Origin: Poriferisodalis sp965231925
Lineage (GTDB): Bacteria; Actinomycetota; Acidimicrobiia; Acidimicrobiales; Poriferisodalaceae
Direction: 5' to 3'
DNA length: 64,000 nt
Assembly: GCA_965231925.1 (NCBI GenBank)
Contig: OZ246894.1
Coordinates: forward strand, 2,542,001-2,606,000
Shown in pieces: positions 1 through 9,150 of this stretch. Every line of letters begins with the position of its first letter. The first letter of the stretch is position 1. The notes beneath the pieces are model-generated. The model was not told the origin of the DNA and searched no databases. It saw nothing but the letters and a program-made list of their open reading frames with translations. Both the position numbers and the translations under genes were made by a program.

Positions 1-1
1 A

Positions 2-2152
2 CTCATCGAGTGGCCTTTCGCCAAGCTCCTGAACATCATCGTCGATCAGTGGCTGCTGCAGATGTCGTGGCTGACGGTGTGCATCGCTGTATTCCTGCTC
101 GGCTGGCTGGTGAGGAACTTCCAGGTCGGACTCCTGTCGTTCCTCGGCTTGATGATCTGCGGCCTGCTCGGCGAGGAGCTGTGGCGAGAAACCGCACTGA
201 CGATCGGCTTCATCGGCGTAGCCGTATTGCTCTGCGTGATCATCGGGATACCGATCGGCGTGCTCTGCGGGCGGGTCGATGGCGCTTGGAAGGTGGTGCG
301 GCCCGTTCTCGACGCGATGCAAGTCGTCCACTCGTTCGTGTACATGCTGCCGTTCATCTTCTTCTTCGGCGTCGGCTTTGTCTCGGCGACGATGGTCACG
401 ATGACGTTCGCTCTGCCGCCCTTGATCCGGCTGACGAACCTCGGCATCAGGCAGGTGCCCGAGGACGTGGTGGAAGCGTCCCGTGCCTACGGCGCGCCGG
501 AGTGGCGTGTCCTGACAGATGTACAGCTGCCGCTGGCGCGTCCCGCGATCATGACGGGCCTGAACCAAACGCTGCTGCTGGCGATCTCGATGCTCGGCAT
601 CGCAGCCATCATGGGCGCAGGCGGCCTCGGACGCTGCCTCTTCCAGGCCATCTCGAACCTCGACCTCGCCCAGGCCGGCTCGTGCGGCCTCGCATTCTTC
701 CTGGTTGCGGTTGTGCTCGACCGGCTGAGCCAGCCCGAGGCAGGCGAGTCCGGGAACCTGCTGAGCCGCATTACTCACGCATGGAGGAATCGTAGGACTC
801 CGGAGAAACTGCTGATCGAAGCCGAAGCTGCGGGTTCGGCAGGAGCAACTCCCGAACCTGAATCCGAGGAGCCAGACGAGGCTTACGTGGCGGCGGGAAG
901 CGGCGAGCGGACTGCAGTGATGGTCACTGCGCTGGGCTCGCTCCTCGCTCTGGTTGCGCTTCTGCTGCCGTGGAACGCCGATGCCGGCTTGGTTTCGGCA
1001 TACGCCCGCAGCGTCGATGTCGACTTGCGGACCCAAGAGTGCTCCGGCGACTGGATCGAGCTGCGATCGCTCGACCCGCTGGCCCCCGGCGGGACCGACG
1101 TGATCTGCGACGGCACCACGACGTACAACTCCCACAGCTTCAACGGCATCTCGGCGTCGGGCGGTTCGTGGTTCGGCATCTTCATCGCGTTGATGATGGC
1201 CGCAGCGTTGCTTGCCGCCCTCAACACACTGTCTCGGCCGGGGCAGGGATCTCGCTGGATGTCTGCGCATGGCGCCGTGGTGTTCTCGCTCGCCTCACTC
1301 GTCACGTCTGCCGCGTACCTAGGGGCCAGACCTCCCGACAGAGTCCAGGAACTGGGGATCTTCAGCGTCGGCGTCGGCATCTATCTTTGCGTCATCGGCG
1401 CGCTCGTCGCGACCGCCAGCGCATGCGTCTGGGTGTGGCGCGCGCCGATGAGCGCACGTCGGCCCTTGCCCGCCAACGTCGGCTGGGGGCGCTTGCTCGG
1501 CGGTCTGTTCTCAGTGTTGCTGCTGGTGATGGGCGGCTACTCAGGGTGGAGCTTCGACACCCGCACCGAGTCCGTCATCGACGACGAGCTCCAGGCAGAG
1601 ATCGACGCGATCCGGAGCTTTGGCGAGGACGCGGCGAAACGAGTGACGCTTGCCAGGGCGGCCGCCGAGGAAGCGGCCGCCGCAGGCGATGTCGAACTCG
1701 AACGGGAGTGGCGCAAGAAGGAAAGCGACGCCCAAAAGGACGAGACTGCGGCCTCCGCGAACATCGCCAGCACCATCGCGACGGCGAAACGCACCGGCGA
1801 CGTCATCCACGACGGCTTCGAATCCGAAGGTGCCGGCCTTGGAATCTGGACGCTGATCGCCGGCGCGGCTGCGCTCGCGCTGTCTATCCCGGCCATCGGA
1901 TTGCTCGGCATCGACGAGTCATTCCGTTATCGCTGGAGCACGCTCGTGGCTGGCGTAGGGCTCGGCATCGCAGTCGTGTCGATTGCGTGGATCGTGACCA
2001 TCGTGCGCGTTGCCGACACCAACTTTGTTTCCGGTGTCGGCTCGGTGTTCGTCCTCACCGCCGGCGTGACCATATTTGCCACGTCCCGCGGAACCCTGTC
2101 CGAGTTTGAGCGGAACAAGGTCTACGGGGACATACCTGCCAACTCGGGCTGA
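2..2152 (+). CDS. Glycine betaine/proline ABC transporter permease with long C-terminal extension (5' partial)
   Basis: Inner-membrane permease of an osmoprotectant importer (ProW/OpuAB family). The frame is open to the left edge, so the true start lies outside the window; 716 residues are visible. Residues 1-245 or so form the permease core with several membrane spans and the EAA-like loop that docks the ATPase (EASRAYGAPEWR, then GLNQTLLLAISML). The protein does not stop there. After an acidic linker come about five further hydrophobic spans, a charged helical stretch near residues 520-610 rich in A, E, K and R that could be a coiled coil, and two or three more spans. ProW proteins normally end soon after the core, so this is a fusion with a domain I do not recognise. 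The binding-protein gene follows 192 bp downstream; the ATPase is presumably upstream. Confidence 0.85.
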   Translation, partial: LIEWPFAKLLNIIVDQWLLQMSWLTVCIAVFLLGWLVRNFQVGLLSFLGLMICGLLGEELWRETALTIGFIGVAVLLCVIIGIPIGVLCGRVDGAWKVVRPVLDAMQVVHSFVYMLPFIFFFGVGFVSATMVTMTFALPPLIRLTNLGIRQVPEDVVEASRAYGAPEWRVLTDVQLPLARPAIMTGLNQTLLLAISMLGIAAIMGAGGLGRCLFQAISNLDLAQAGSCGLAFFLVAVVLDRLSQPEAGESGNLLSRITHAWRNRRTPEKLLIEAEAAGSAGATPEPESEEPDEAYVAAGSGERTAVMVTALGSLLALVALLLPWNADAGLVSAYARSVDVDLRTQECSGDWIELRSLDPLAPGGTDVICDGTTTYNSHSFNGISASGGSWFGIFIALMMAAALLAALNTLSRPGQGSRWMSAHGAVVFSLASLVTSAAYLGARPPDRVQELGIFSVGVGIYLCVIGALVATASACVWVWRAPMSARRPLPANVGWGRLLGGLFSVLLLVMGGYSGWSFDTRTESVIDDELQAEIDAIRSFGEDAAKRVTLARAAAEEAAAAGDVELEREWRKKESDAQKDETAASANIASTIATAKRTGDVIHDGFESEGAGLGIWTLIAGAAALALSIPAIGLLGIDESFRYRWSTLVAGVGLGIAVVSIAWIVTIVRVADTNFVSGVGSVFVLTAGVTIFATSRGTLSEFERNKVYGDIPANSG

Positions 2153-2344
2153 ACATTGGACCGGGACGTGCACAGTTCTCCGAACATGTACGCGCGGTCT
2201 AGGGTTTTGGGGCGCGCATGGACCGCGACTACGCTGCCACCCAAGGAGCCCTCGTCGAGCCGGGCGAACGGCGCCGCACATGCGTGGCCGCGAAACGGCG
2301 CGCCGCGTGACGCAATCAGTCGCAGATCAGGGAGGATCTCCGAA

Positions 2345-3523
2345 ATGAAAACGAAACGATTGACAAAGCTGCTGCTGCTACTAGCGGCCTTCGCTCTGTT
2401 CGCCGCAGCGTGCGGCGATGACAGCGACGCCACTGCAGAAACCGAGGCGCCCGCCGCCACCACCGAAGCCATGGTCGAAGAGATGTCGATGACCCCTGGT
2501 GAAGGTGTCAGCGTCACGATGGGCCGTGCCGACTGGAGCACCGGCTACTTCCAGGCGGAGCTCTACCGGCAGCTGCTGCAGGAGCTCGGCTACACGGTGA
2601 GCGACCCAGCCGAACTCGAGCTCGGGCCGAACAATGGCTACATCGCCATGGCTGAGGGTCAGATGGACTTCTGGGCCAACAGCTGGTACCCGGGCCACCT
2701 CGCGTGGCTGGCAGGCGAATTGCCTGACGGCTCGCTCGTCGGTGACCACCTCAGCATCGTCGGCGAGGAGATGGTCGCAGGCGGCCTGCAGGGCTTCCTC
2801 GTGACCAAGTCGTTCGCGGATGAGTTCGGCGTCTACACCATGGACCAGCTGAACGAGAATGCCGACGCTCTCGCAGCGTTCGATGCAACCGACCCGGTTC
2901 CGGGCAACGGCATCGCGGACATCTTCGGTTGCCCCGAGTCGTGGACATGCGACAACATCATCACCAACCAGATCGCATTCAGCGGCTGGGACAACATCCA
3001 GCAGACCATCGCCGGGTACGACGCAATGTTCGCTCAGGCCGTTGACGCCGCCAATGAGGGCGTGCCGATGGTGGCCTACACTTGGACCCCGTCGGCGTAC
3101 ATCACCGAGTTGCGGCCGGGCGACAACGTCTACTGGATGGGTGTCAACGACATTCTCGACGACTCCAACCCGGCTGATCAGGAAGGCGGCGCCGAGCACG
3201 ACCAGCGCGGTGAAGACGGCACTGGCGGCTTCGCGGCCATCGGCCCCGATCAGTGCCCGTCAGCGGCCGACCAGGAGAGCGGCCAGTGCAAGATCGGCTG
3301 GATCGCTGCTGACATCCTCGTCACAGCCAACAACGACTTCCTCGCTGCCAACCCGGCGGCGGCTGCCCTGCTCGAAGCAGTGAAGCTGTCGGTGATCGAG
3401 GTGTCGCTGGCCAATGTGGAGCAGGGTGAAGGCGCTGCTCCGGCCGACCTGGCTACTGACTGGATTGCCAACAACCGGGCCACGGTCGACGCCTGGCTCG
3501 ACGCGGCACGCGCCGCTGCGTAA
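2345..3523 (+). CDS. Glycine betaine/proline ABC transporter substrate-binding lipoprotein
   Basis: Extracytoplasmic binding protein (OpuAC/ProX fold, 392 aa) that should deliver glycine betaine or a related quaternary amine to the permease encoded just upstream. The start at 2345 is chosen because GGAGG lies at 2331-2335 and because the product then begins with a classic lipoprotein signal: basic MKTKR, a leucine/alanine-rich core, then a lipobox ending at Cys (AAAC). A low-complexity T/E/A linker follows the lipid-anchor cysteine. The mature part has Trp-rich stretches such as MDFWANSWYPGHLAWL, typical of the aromatic cage that binds quaternary ammonium groups. A strong hairpin follows the gene. 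The family is certain; the exact ligand is inferred. Confidence 0.9.
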   Translation: MKTKRLTKLLLLLAAFALFAAACGDDSDATAETEAPAATTEAMVEEMSMTPGEGVSVTMGRADWSTGYFQAELYRQLLQELGYTVSDPAELELGPNNGYIAMAEGQMDFWANSWYPGHLAWLAGELPDGSLVGDHLSIVGEEMVAGGLQGFLVTKSFADEFGVYTMDQLNENADALAAFDATDPVPGNGIADIFGCPESWTCDNIITNQIAFSGWDNIQQTIAGYDAMFAQAVDAANEGVPMVAYTWTPSAYITELRPGDNVYWMGVNDILDDSNPADQEGGAEHDQRGEDGTGGFAAIGPDQCPSAADQESGQCKIGWIAADILVTANNDFLAANPAAAALLEAVKLSVIEVSLANVEQGEGAAPADLATDWIANNRATVDAWLDAARAAA

Positions 3524-3538
3524 GCACTTGCACGTACC

Positions 3539-3609
3539 CGCTGGCCCTACGGGCTAGCGGCTGAAGCAGCACTCAACTGAGGGTGCCGGGCCTCGGTCCG
3601 GCGCCCTCA
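3539..3609. terminator. Two tandem hairpins between convergent genes
   Basis: The first hairpin has arms CGCTGGCCC and GGGCTAGCG (one G-U pair) at 3539-3559. The second has 12-bp arms TGAGGGTGCCGG and CCGGCGCCCTCA (one G-U pair) at 3578-3609. They sit between the binding-protein gene and the SDR gene, which converge here, so they probably act as a bidirectional terminator. No U-run is present, which is common in high-GC actinobacteria. Confidence 0.65.
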
Positions 3610-3626
3610 GCGCGTCAGCGCAAACC

Positions 3627-4445
3627 TCAGTCCTGGAGCTCGGGAAGCGCGGGAGGGGCGTTGGAAGCCGACACGCGTGCCATGCCGCCGTCCACCACGA
3701 GCGTCTCGCCAGTGACATAGCGGGATGCATCTGATGCGAAGAACAGCACCACGTCTGCGATGTCGTCGCCGAAGCCCCAGCGCTTGAGGGCCATCTGGCC
3801 AGCAAGATCGTCGATGAGCCCGGGCACGTTGTTGCGTGCCTCCTCCCAGATGGCCGTCGCGATCAACCCCGGTGCGATCGAGTTCACCCGGATGCCGTCG
3901 GGTCCCCAATCCGCAGCGAGCGAACGCGTCATGGCATCGACGGCGCCTTTCGTGCCGGCGTAAGCCACCCGGCCGAGCGGGCCGTGCACACCGGCCACCG
4001 AACTGATGTTGATGACCGAGCCGCCGCCGCGAGCGATCATCGACGGGGCCAGGCCGATGCTGAGCATCACCAGCGACCTCACGTTGATCGAGAACACCAG
4101 ATCGAAGTCGGCTTCGGTGAGCTGAGCGGGCGTGCGCCGCATCGGAATGCCCGCATTGTTGACGAGCACGTCCACGCCGTCCACCTCGGCCAGGATGCGC
4201 CGAGCCAAGTCGGTGCCTGCTCCTGCGGGAGCCAGATCGGCCGTCAGTACGACCGGATCGTGCGCTAACTCGGCAGCGACGCGTTCAAGGTCAGAGGTCG
4301 TCCGACCCGTCAGCACCACCTGGGCACCCGCGGCGTCCAGCACCCGGGCGCTGGCTTCACCAATCCCTCGGCTCGCTCCGGTAACCAAGGCCACCTTGCC
4401 GTCCAAGCGGGTGGTCATGTCCTCAGCATTCTCTGAGTGCGCCAT
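3627..4445 (-). CDS. Short-chain dehydrogenase/reductase (SDR)
   Basis: Classical SDR oxidoreductase of 272 aa (263 if translation begins at the internal Met at 4418). The NAD(P)-binding motif TGASRGIG is near the N-terminus, followed by NNAG, the catalytic Ser region (NISSVAG) and the YAGTK form of YxxxK. A C-terminal VDGG motif closes the fold, as usual for the family. It resembles 3-oxoacyl-ACP reductase/glucose dehydrogenase-type SDRs; the substrate cannot be read from the sequence. It is transcribed toward the betaine transporter. The DUF4143 ATPase gene lies 27 bp upstream on the same strand, so they could share a transcript. Confidence 0.85.
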   Translation of the reverse strand: MAHSENAEDMTTRLDGKVALVTGASRGIGEASARVLDAAGAQVVLTGRTTSDLERVAAELAHDPVVLTADLAPAGAGTDLARRILAEVDGVDVLVNNAGIPMRRTPAQLTEADFDLVFSINVRSLVMLSIGLAPSMIARGGGSVINISSVAGVHGPLGRVAYAGTKGAVDAMTRSLAADWGPDGIRVNSIAPGLIATAIWEEARNNVPGLIDDLAGQMALKRWGFGDDIADVVLFFASDASRYVTGETLVVDGGMARVSASNAPPALPELQD

Positions 4446-4472
4446 GCGCGCACAGTACTGACTGAGTCGATC

Positions 4473-5702
4473 TCACGCCCACAACGTGCTGATCGGCGCG
4501 GCCGTGATTCCTTGGCCGAGTTCGTAAGTCCGGGGACCGGTGTGCAGAACAACTCCGCCCGCAAAGCGGTCGCCGGCGCTCTCCTTGAGCCAGAGCAGAT
4601 GTCGAGCGTCAGACCGGGACACCGCCGCAGCAGACTTGATCTCGATAGCGACGATGCGCCTGTCGGCAAGCTCCGCTATGACATCGATCTCGCGCCGACC
4701 CTGAGCCTCACGTAGATGGTGCAGACGCGGGAACAGGTCGCTGACGGCCGACTCGGCTCGAAGCTGCGCCACCGCAAAGGTCTCGATGAGACGTCCGAGC
4801 AGATTTCCATCCGACATGACCGCTGGAGCGGAGACTCCGGCCGATGCAGCCACGAGAGCAGAGTCCACGAAGAACCGCTTCGGCGCCTTCACCAGCCGTG
4901 AGAACCGATTCGATGCCCATGCGGGCAGATCAGCCACAATCCGCAGGTCGGACAGAAGCCGATGGTATGCGACACCAGTATCGCGGCTGATGTCGGCGGC
5001 CCCGAAGAGTGTGGAGTCGGTCGCCATCCCCGCAGAGTTGAGCGCATACGCCTCGATGAAACGCGTCAGCTTCACCGGGTCGCGGCCGGCTTCCAACGCA
5101 GGCGCATCGCGCTCGGAGACATACCGGAGATAGGAACGCAACCAACGCTGCCGCGTGCTGTCGGATGCGGCCAGCGCAGCTTCGGGAAAGCCGCCTCTCA
5201 GTGCCAAGGCAACGTAGCCCCGCAGGTCCGGGGCAGGATCGGCCGGTATCAGCGGCGCACCGGCGACCACGCGATCGACCAGAGGCATCGTCAAAGTGCC
5301 CAGCTGCTCCGACACGGTCAACGGGTGCATGTCGACTGTCACGAGCCGCCCAGTGCCTGGCCACATGCCGCCGTCCGAATGCGAACGCACCGAACCGGTG
5401 ACAATGAAGCGTCCCGGCCGAGGGTTGGAATCCACGGCTCGCTTGACTGCGCCCAGCACAGCGGGCACGGCCTGCCACTCGTCGAGCAGGACGGGTTCGG
5501 CCAGACCCGCCAGTGCGGCATCAGGGTCAGCGCGAAACGCGGCTGCTTGAGCATCGTGATCCAAACGAACAGACGAAGCGGCATGCTGAAGCGCCGTAGT
5601 GGTCTTGCCGGTGGCGCGTGCGCCCACGACCAATACTGCGGACAGGTCGGCGAGCAGTTGTTGGATCAGTGGATCTGTCAAGCGGTGCACATAGCTGCGC
5701 AT
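4473..5702 (-). CDS. AAA ATPase of the COG1373/DUF4143 family (copy A)
   Basis: 409-aa cytoplasmic ATPase. Walker A is GARATGKT at residues 27-34 and Walker B is LLDEWQ at about 72-77. The C-terminal half matches the DUF4143 layout, including a late block with EIDVIAELADRRIVAIEIK that resembles the D...ExK core of PD-(D/E)XK nuclease folds. The biological role of this family is not established; members are common in accessory DNA and act as stand-alone ATPases. A second, diverged copy lies at 19591-20844. Both have 23-bp-period repeats just upstream (here 5736-5804). The start at 5702 gives the N-terminus expected for the family, with the P-loop about 30 residues in. Confidence 0.85.
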   Translation of the reverse strand: MRSYVHRLTDPLIQQLLADLSAVLVVGARATGKTTTALQHAASSVRLDHDAQAAAFRADPDAALAGLAEPVLLDEWQAVPAVLGAVKRAVDSNPRPGRFIVTGSVRSHSDGGMWPGTGRLVTVDMHPLTVSEQLGTLTMPLVDRVVAGAPLIPADPAPDLRGYVALALRGGFPEAALAASDSTRQRWLRSYLRYVSERDAPALEAGRDPVKLTRFIEAYALNSAGMATDSTLFGAADISRDTGVAYHRLLSDLRIVADLPAWASNRFSRLVKAPKRFFVDSALVAASAGVSAPAVMSDGNLLGRLIETFAVAQLRAESAVSDLFPRLHHLREAQGRREIDVIAELADRRIVAIEIKSAAAVSRSDARHLLWLKESAGDRFAGGVVLHTGPRTYELGQGITAAPISTLWA

Positions 5703-6207
5703 CGTGCTGAGCCTATTGCGTCACGGCCGTCGAGTTCGTGCTTTAGCGCGGCCCTGGCTAGTGATTTCACGCGTCTAGTACTAGTGATTCCACGCAGCAT
5801 CGCCTGGCAAGATGACACAGCACCAGACAGCTGTTCACCACCCTGCGCGGCAGCGTCAAGATGCACCCATCGGCTCAGCCGCGATGCGAACCCTCGTCCA
5901 GCTTGTAGCCGTCGGCCGCGATTTGCTCGATACCCCGATCGACGGGACTCGAACGATGCGCGGGGCCCGTCCCTGTCCCTCGAGTTACGTGGGAGGCCTC
6001 CTTGATAGTCCGGGCGGCCTTCTCGAAGGGATGTGGTTGGTGCCGCGAATTCTTGCGAGAGACTCCCAAAGAGAACGCGCCGATTTCGGCCCTGAAACGA
6101 CCGATTCGAGATTGCCGACGACGGCTCACAGCGCCCCCTTTTTGAAATTCAACGCCTCCATTGGCGAGCCTGTATCCCCGGTACCGCCTAGTTGTTGCGC
6201 AGCTCGG
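5703..6207. other. 505-bp gap with no convincing gene
   Basis: This stretch separates the 3' end of an alpha/beta hydrolase from the start of DUF4143 ATPase copy A. No frame reads as a recognisable protein. Its only clear structure is the 23-bp-period repeat array at 5736-5804. Short open frames exist on both strands but lack a ribosome site and any family-like composition. Confidence 0.6.
5736..5804 (-). repeat. Three tandem units of 23-bp period upstream of DUF4143 ATPase copy A
   Basis: Unit cores begin at 5736, 5759 and 5782. The last two are TAGTGATTTCACGCG and TAGTGATTCCACGCA (13 of 15 identical). The first, TCGTGCTTTAGCGCG, is a weaker copy (11 of 15 against the middle one). The middle core contains the inverted repeat GTGA-TT-TCAC. 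The array lies 34-102 bp upstream of the ATPase start codon, where an operator or promoter array would sit. The same period and placement recur upstream of ATPase copy B. Confidence 0.6.
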
Positions 6208-6930
6208 TCAGGGAGTGCGTGCGGCGAGGAAGGCAGCGAACTGGTCCATCGCTGCGATGCGGGCGTCGCCGTCCATCCAGTCTTCGATCAGCGTCGAGTT
6301 CGGCGCCGCCTCGTGGACGATCCGCGACGACGACTCCGGGTGATACAGATCGCCGCCGAGCAGCACCAAGAGCGGCGTCTGGACCGTTGCGACGAAGTCG
6401 CGATCCACGTTGAACAGGAAATTGTCGCCGTCGTACATGTTCGAGCGGAACTGATTCCAGGCGGCGTCGTCGACCTCGGGATGAGCGTCGCGAATGGCAT
6501 TTGCCCAGTCGTCGAACATGTCGTAGAAGGCGTGACGGTTCTCGTCGAGCCCGATGGTCTGGAACAGCGTCGCGCTCACCACCCGTTCGGGCGCTGCCTG
6601 TATCAGCCCCATGATGTAGGGGCCGCCGATGCACATGCCTGCCACGTGGAACTGCTCGCAGCCGAGATGATCCATGAGCGCAAGCTGGTCTGCTGTGTAG
6701 GTCGCCCAGCCATCCGTGCCCGAGATCGGGCCGGTTGAGCGGCCGGCATTGCGCTGGTCCATTGCGATGACCCGGTAGCGGTCAGCCAGCTGGGTGGCGG
6801 GATTCCACGGCGTCTGTTCCCAGAACGATGCCGCGGACCGCATGCCGCCGGGAGCGATGAGCAGGAGGGGAAATCCCGAGCCGTGCTCGTCGTAGTGGAT
6901 GTCTGCAGAGCCGTGTGTGAAGTTCGCCAT
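6208..6930 (-). CDS. Alpha/beta hydrolase with a predicted cysteine nucleophile
   Basis: 240-aa alpha/beta-hydrolase-fold enzyme, starting at 6930 (MANFTHGSADIHYDEHG). A longer frame runs upstream, but it overlaps the divergent hydrolase gene and lacks family features. The oxyanion region is LLLIAPGG and the strand-turn after it is MDQRNAGRST. The nucleophile elbow reads GMCIGG, so position 100 is Cys where most members have Ser; a GxCxG elbow is known in dienelactone hydrolases. The late acid and His positions are not assigned with certainty. It is divergent from, and 96 bp apart from, a second alpha/beta hydrolase. The substrate is unknown. Confidence 0.8.
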   Translation of the reverse strand: MANFTHGSADIHYDEHGSGFPLLLIAPGGMRSAASFWEQTPWNPATQLADRYRVIAMDQRNAGRSTGPISGTDGWATYTADQLALMDHLGCEQFHVAGMCIGGPYIMGLIQAAPERVVSATLFQTIGLDENRHAFYDMFDDWANAIRDAHPEVDDAAWNQFRSNMYDGDNFLFNVDRDFVATVQTPLLVLLGGDLYHPESSSRIVHEAAPNSTLIEDWMDGDARIAAMDQFAAFLAARTP

Positions 6931-7026
6931 GGCGCCAGTCTGCCCGCGTTGTCTCGGTGAGAGCAGAGGAACCGGTGAGCGCGCCATCACGCCGACGGCT
7001 GAACCGGCCACTAACGTGCTGCGGCG

Positions 7027-7878
7027 ATGATGCGCCTGACCACCTCCGACGGCGAGCACGCCGTACTCCACGACCTCGGCGGGCACGGCGTGCCGCTGCT
7101 CATGACGCACGGCAACGGCCTCAACGCCGGCATGTGGACAACCGTGGTTCCTCACCTGAGCGACACGTTCCAGTGCTGGGGCCTCGACTTTCGGGGCCAC
7201 GGCGCCTCGCGCCCCCAGCATGACGACATGTCGGTCGAGCGATGCCGGTTCACCGACGAAGTGCTGGCCGCCGTGAACGCCCTGGGCGGCGAGCCGATGC
7301 TGGCAGTCGGCCATTCACTGGGAGCAGCCAGCTTGCTGCATGCCGAGCTCCGGCAGCCGGGCACCTACCGGGGCATGTACCTCTACGAGCCGGTTCTGGT
7401 GCCCGATGGCTTCCCGATGCCCGACTCCGATCACGAACTCGTGGTGGCATCGAGGCGACGCCGGATCCGCTTCGCAACCGTTGACGAGGCGTACGAGCGC
7501 TTCATGTCCAAGCCGCCGTTCTCGCATTGCGAGCCAGAGGCGGTTCGGGCGTACGTCGAGATCGGCACGTATCCCTCGGGTGACGACGCAGTGCGGCTGT
7601 CGTGCTCAGGCGACACCGAGGCGCGCATCTACGAGTCCGGCGTGCCCATGGATTTCGACGACTTCGGCGCCGTGACCTGCCCCGTCGTGATTGCTCGCGG
7701 CGATGCCTACGCCCAGTGGAACGAGATCCCGCCCCGCGTCGCGCAGCCCATCGCGGAGGCGCTCGGCAACGGACGCCTCGAGGCGTTTTCCGAGCTCAGT
7801 CACTTCGGCCCGATGGAGAACGGCGAGCTGGTCGCCCAGTCCATCCGCGCCCACCTGGAGCCGCTCGCCGCGGCCTAG
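7027..7878 (+). CDS. Alpha/beta hydrolase
   Basis: 283-aa hydrolase of the alpha/beta fold. HGNG near residues 28-31 forms the oxyanion region, GLDFRGHGAS is the typical loop after strand 4, and the nucleophile elbow is GHSLG with Ser97. A His in ELSHFGPMEN near the C-terminus fits the catalytic His. It probably acts on an ester or a C-C bond of a small organic substrate; nothing here fixes which. It converges on an amidohydrolase gene 25 bp downstream. A small GC-rich hairpin (arms CCGCGG at 7868-7873 and 7879-7884) overlaps the stop codon and may help termination. Confidence 0.85.
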   Translation: MMRLTTSDGEHAVLHDLGGHGVPLLMTHGNGLNAGMWTTVVPHLSDTFQCWGLDFRGHGASRPQHDDMSVERCRFTDEVLAAVNALGGEPMLAVGHSLGAASLLHAELRQPGTYRGMYLYEPVLVPDGFPMPDSDHELVVASRRRRIRFATVDEAYERFMSKPPFSHCEPEAVRAYVEIGTYPSGDDAVRLSCSGDTEARIYESGVPMDFDDFGAVTCPVVIARGDAYAQWNEIPPRVAQPIAEALGNGRLEAFSELSHFGPMENGELVAQSIRAHLEPLAAA

Positions 7879-7903
7879 CCGCGGGCTCCTTGGCAACTGC
7901 GCC

Positions 7904-9046
7904 TCAGGCGGCTGCGGGGAGGCTGTCGGGGTCGAGGTCGTAGAGCTCAAGGACGTTGTTCCAGACCATCTGTTCCCGCTCGTCGTCGGGAACGCCCGAG
8001 AGAATGTCATCGAGGGTCGGCCGCGAGTTCGGCCAGATCGAGTCGTGGTGCGGGTAGTCGTTGCCCCACAGCAGGTTGCTGACGCCAATCGAGTGCCGCG
8101 TCGCAACGCCTTCGACATCGTCCTCGAAGGTGACCCAGAAGTTCCGGTCGAAGTACTCCGACGGCTTCATGGTGAGCTCGTCGGACAACTCCCACGGCGT
8201 GCGGTACGCCGCGTGGTCGAAGCGCTGCTTGAAGTGGCCTACCCATCCGGTCTCGTACTCGGCACACACGAAGCGCAAGTTGGGGAAACGCTCGACGACG
8301 CCACCGCAGATGAGATCGATGATCGTGTTGGCAATCGTGGTATGGGCCAGTGTGTAGCCCTTGAGGTGGCCGCCCGGAGTGCCCCAGTGCTCGGGCATCC
8401 CGCCCTCGAGGCTGGATCCCGTGAAGATGTGCATGGTGAGGGGCACGCCAAAGTCCTGAGCCCGGGCCCAGAACGGGTCGAAGTCGGGATGGCAGTACGG
8501 CTTGGCGGGGTCGACATGGGCGGGAATGGCAAAGCCGCGCACACCGAGTTCCGCCGAGCGGTCAATCTCGGCAATGGCTCGCTCGACGTCGGGCAGCGGC
8601 AGGCAGCCGACGCCGATGAGCCGGTTGCGATCCACCGAGCAGTAGTTGAGCACCCAGTCGTTGTGGTTCCGGAACGCCGCGTCACGCACCTCGTCGTCGG
8701 GAATTGCAAAGGTGAACATCGACAGGCTGGGATACATGACCTCGCCCACGATCCCGTCCTGGGTCTGCTCGTCGAGCCGCGCCGTCGGATCCATCACGCC
8801 GGGATTGAAGCCGTCGTAGCCCTTCTCGATGCGGGCGTGCGTCGCCGGGTCGGACAGGCTGGCGCCTGCGATGCCCAGCCGACCCACCGGCACCGGGCGG
8901 ATGCCGCCCGGGAGAACGAGCCAGGTACCCGGCTTGTCGTTGTAGTCCTTGCTGATGAACGGCGCCCGTTCGCCGAACCGGTCGGTCAGCCCTGCATAGA
9001 TCTCGGCTGCTTCGACCACATGCGAGTCACACGAGTAGTACCGCAT
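7904..9046 (-). CDS. Amidohydrolase 2-family TIM-barrel hydrolase/decarboxylase
   Basis: 380-aa protein of the amidohydrolase_2 superfamily, which contains metal-dependent hydrolases and decarboxylases such as the ACMSD-like enzymes. The N-terminus YYSCDSHVVEAAEIY carries the D-x-H metal motif in the form typical of actinobacterial members. Later blocks fit the other barrel ligands: FAIPAHVDPAK, PLTMHIFTGSS, and GNDYPHHDSIWPNS, where the Asp probably binds metal. This subgroup often sits with fatty-acid, aromatic or steroid catabolic genes, consistent with the hydrolases beside it. The exact substrate is unknown. Confidence 0.85.
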   Translation of the reverse strand: MRYYSCDSHVVEAAEIYAGLTDRFGERAPFISKDYNDKPGTWLVLPGGIRPVPVGRLGIAGASLSDPATHARIEKGYDGFNPGVMDPTARLDEQTQDGIVGEVMYPSLSMFTFAIPDDEVRDAAFRNHNDWVLNYCSVDRNRLIGVGCLPLPDVERAIAEIDRSAELGVRGFAIPAHVDPAKPYCHPDFDPFWARAQDFGVPLTMHIFTGSSLEGGMPEHWGTPGGHLKGYTLAHTTIANTIIDLICGGVVERFPNLRFVCAEYETGWVGHFKQRFDHAAYRTPWELSDELTMKPSEYFDRNFWVTFEDDVEGVATRHSIGVSNLLWGNDYPHHDSIWPNSRPTLDDILSGVPDDEREQMVWNNVLELYDLDPDSLPAAA

Positions 9047-9150
9047 CGCTCTCCCCTGCGTCCCTTGGTGCGCTGGCGCGCCTCGTCAGCGTCTCGCGGC
9101 CAACAGTACCAGCGGCCCGGCTCAGCCTCCTGAGCGTGCGCGGATGGGCG

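Noticed and set aside
5938..5975. Sequence GACGGGACTCGAACGATG, which looks like the T-loop end of a minus-strand tRNA
   Set aside because: The T-stem does not pair on either side of the loop, and no acceptor, D or anticodon arms can be placed around it.
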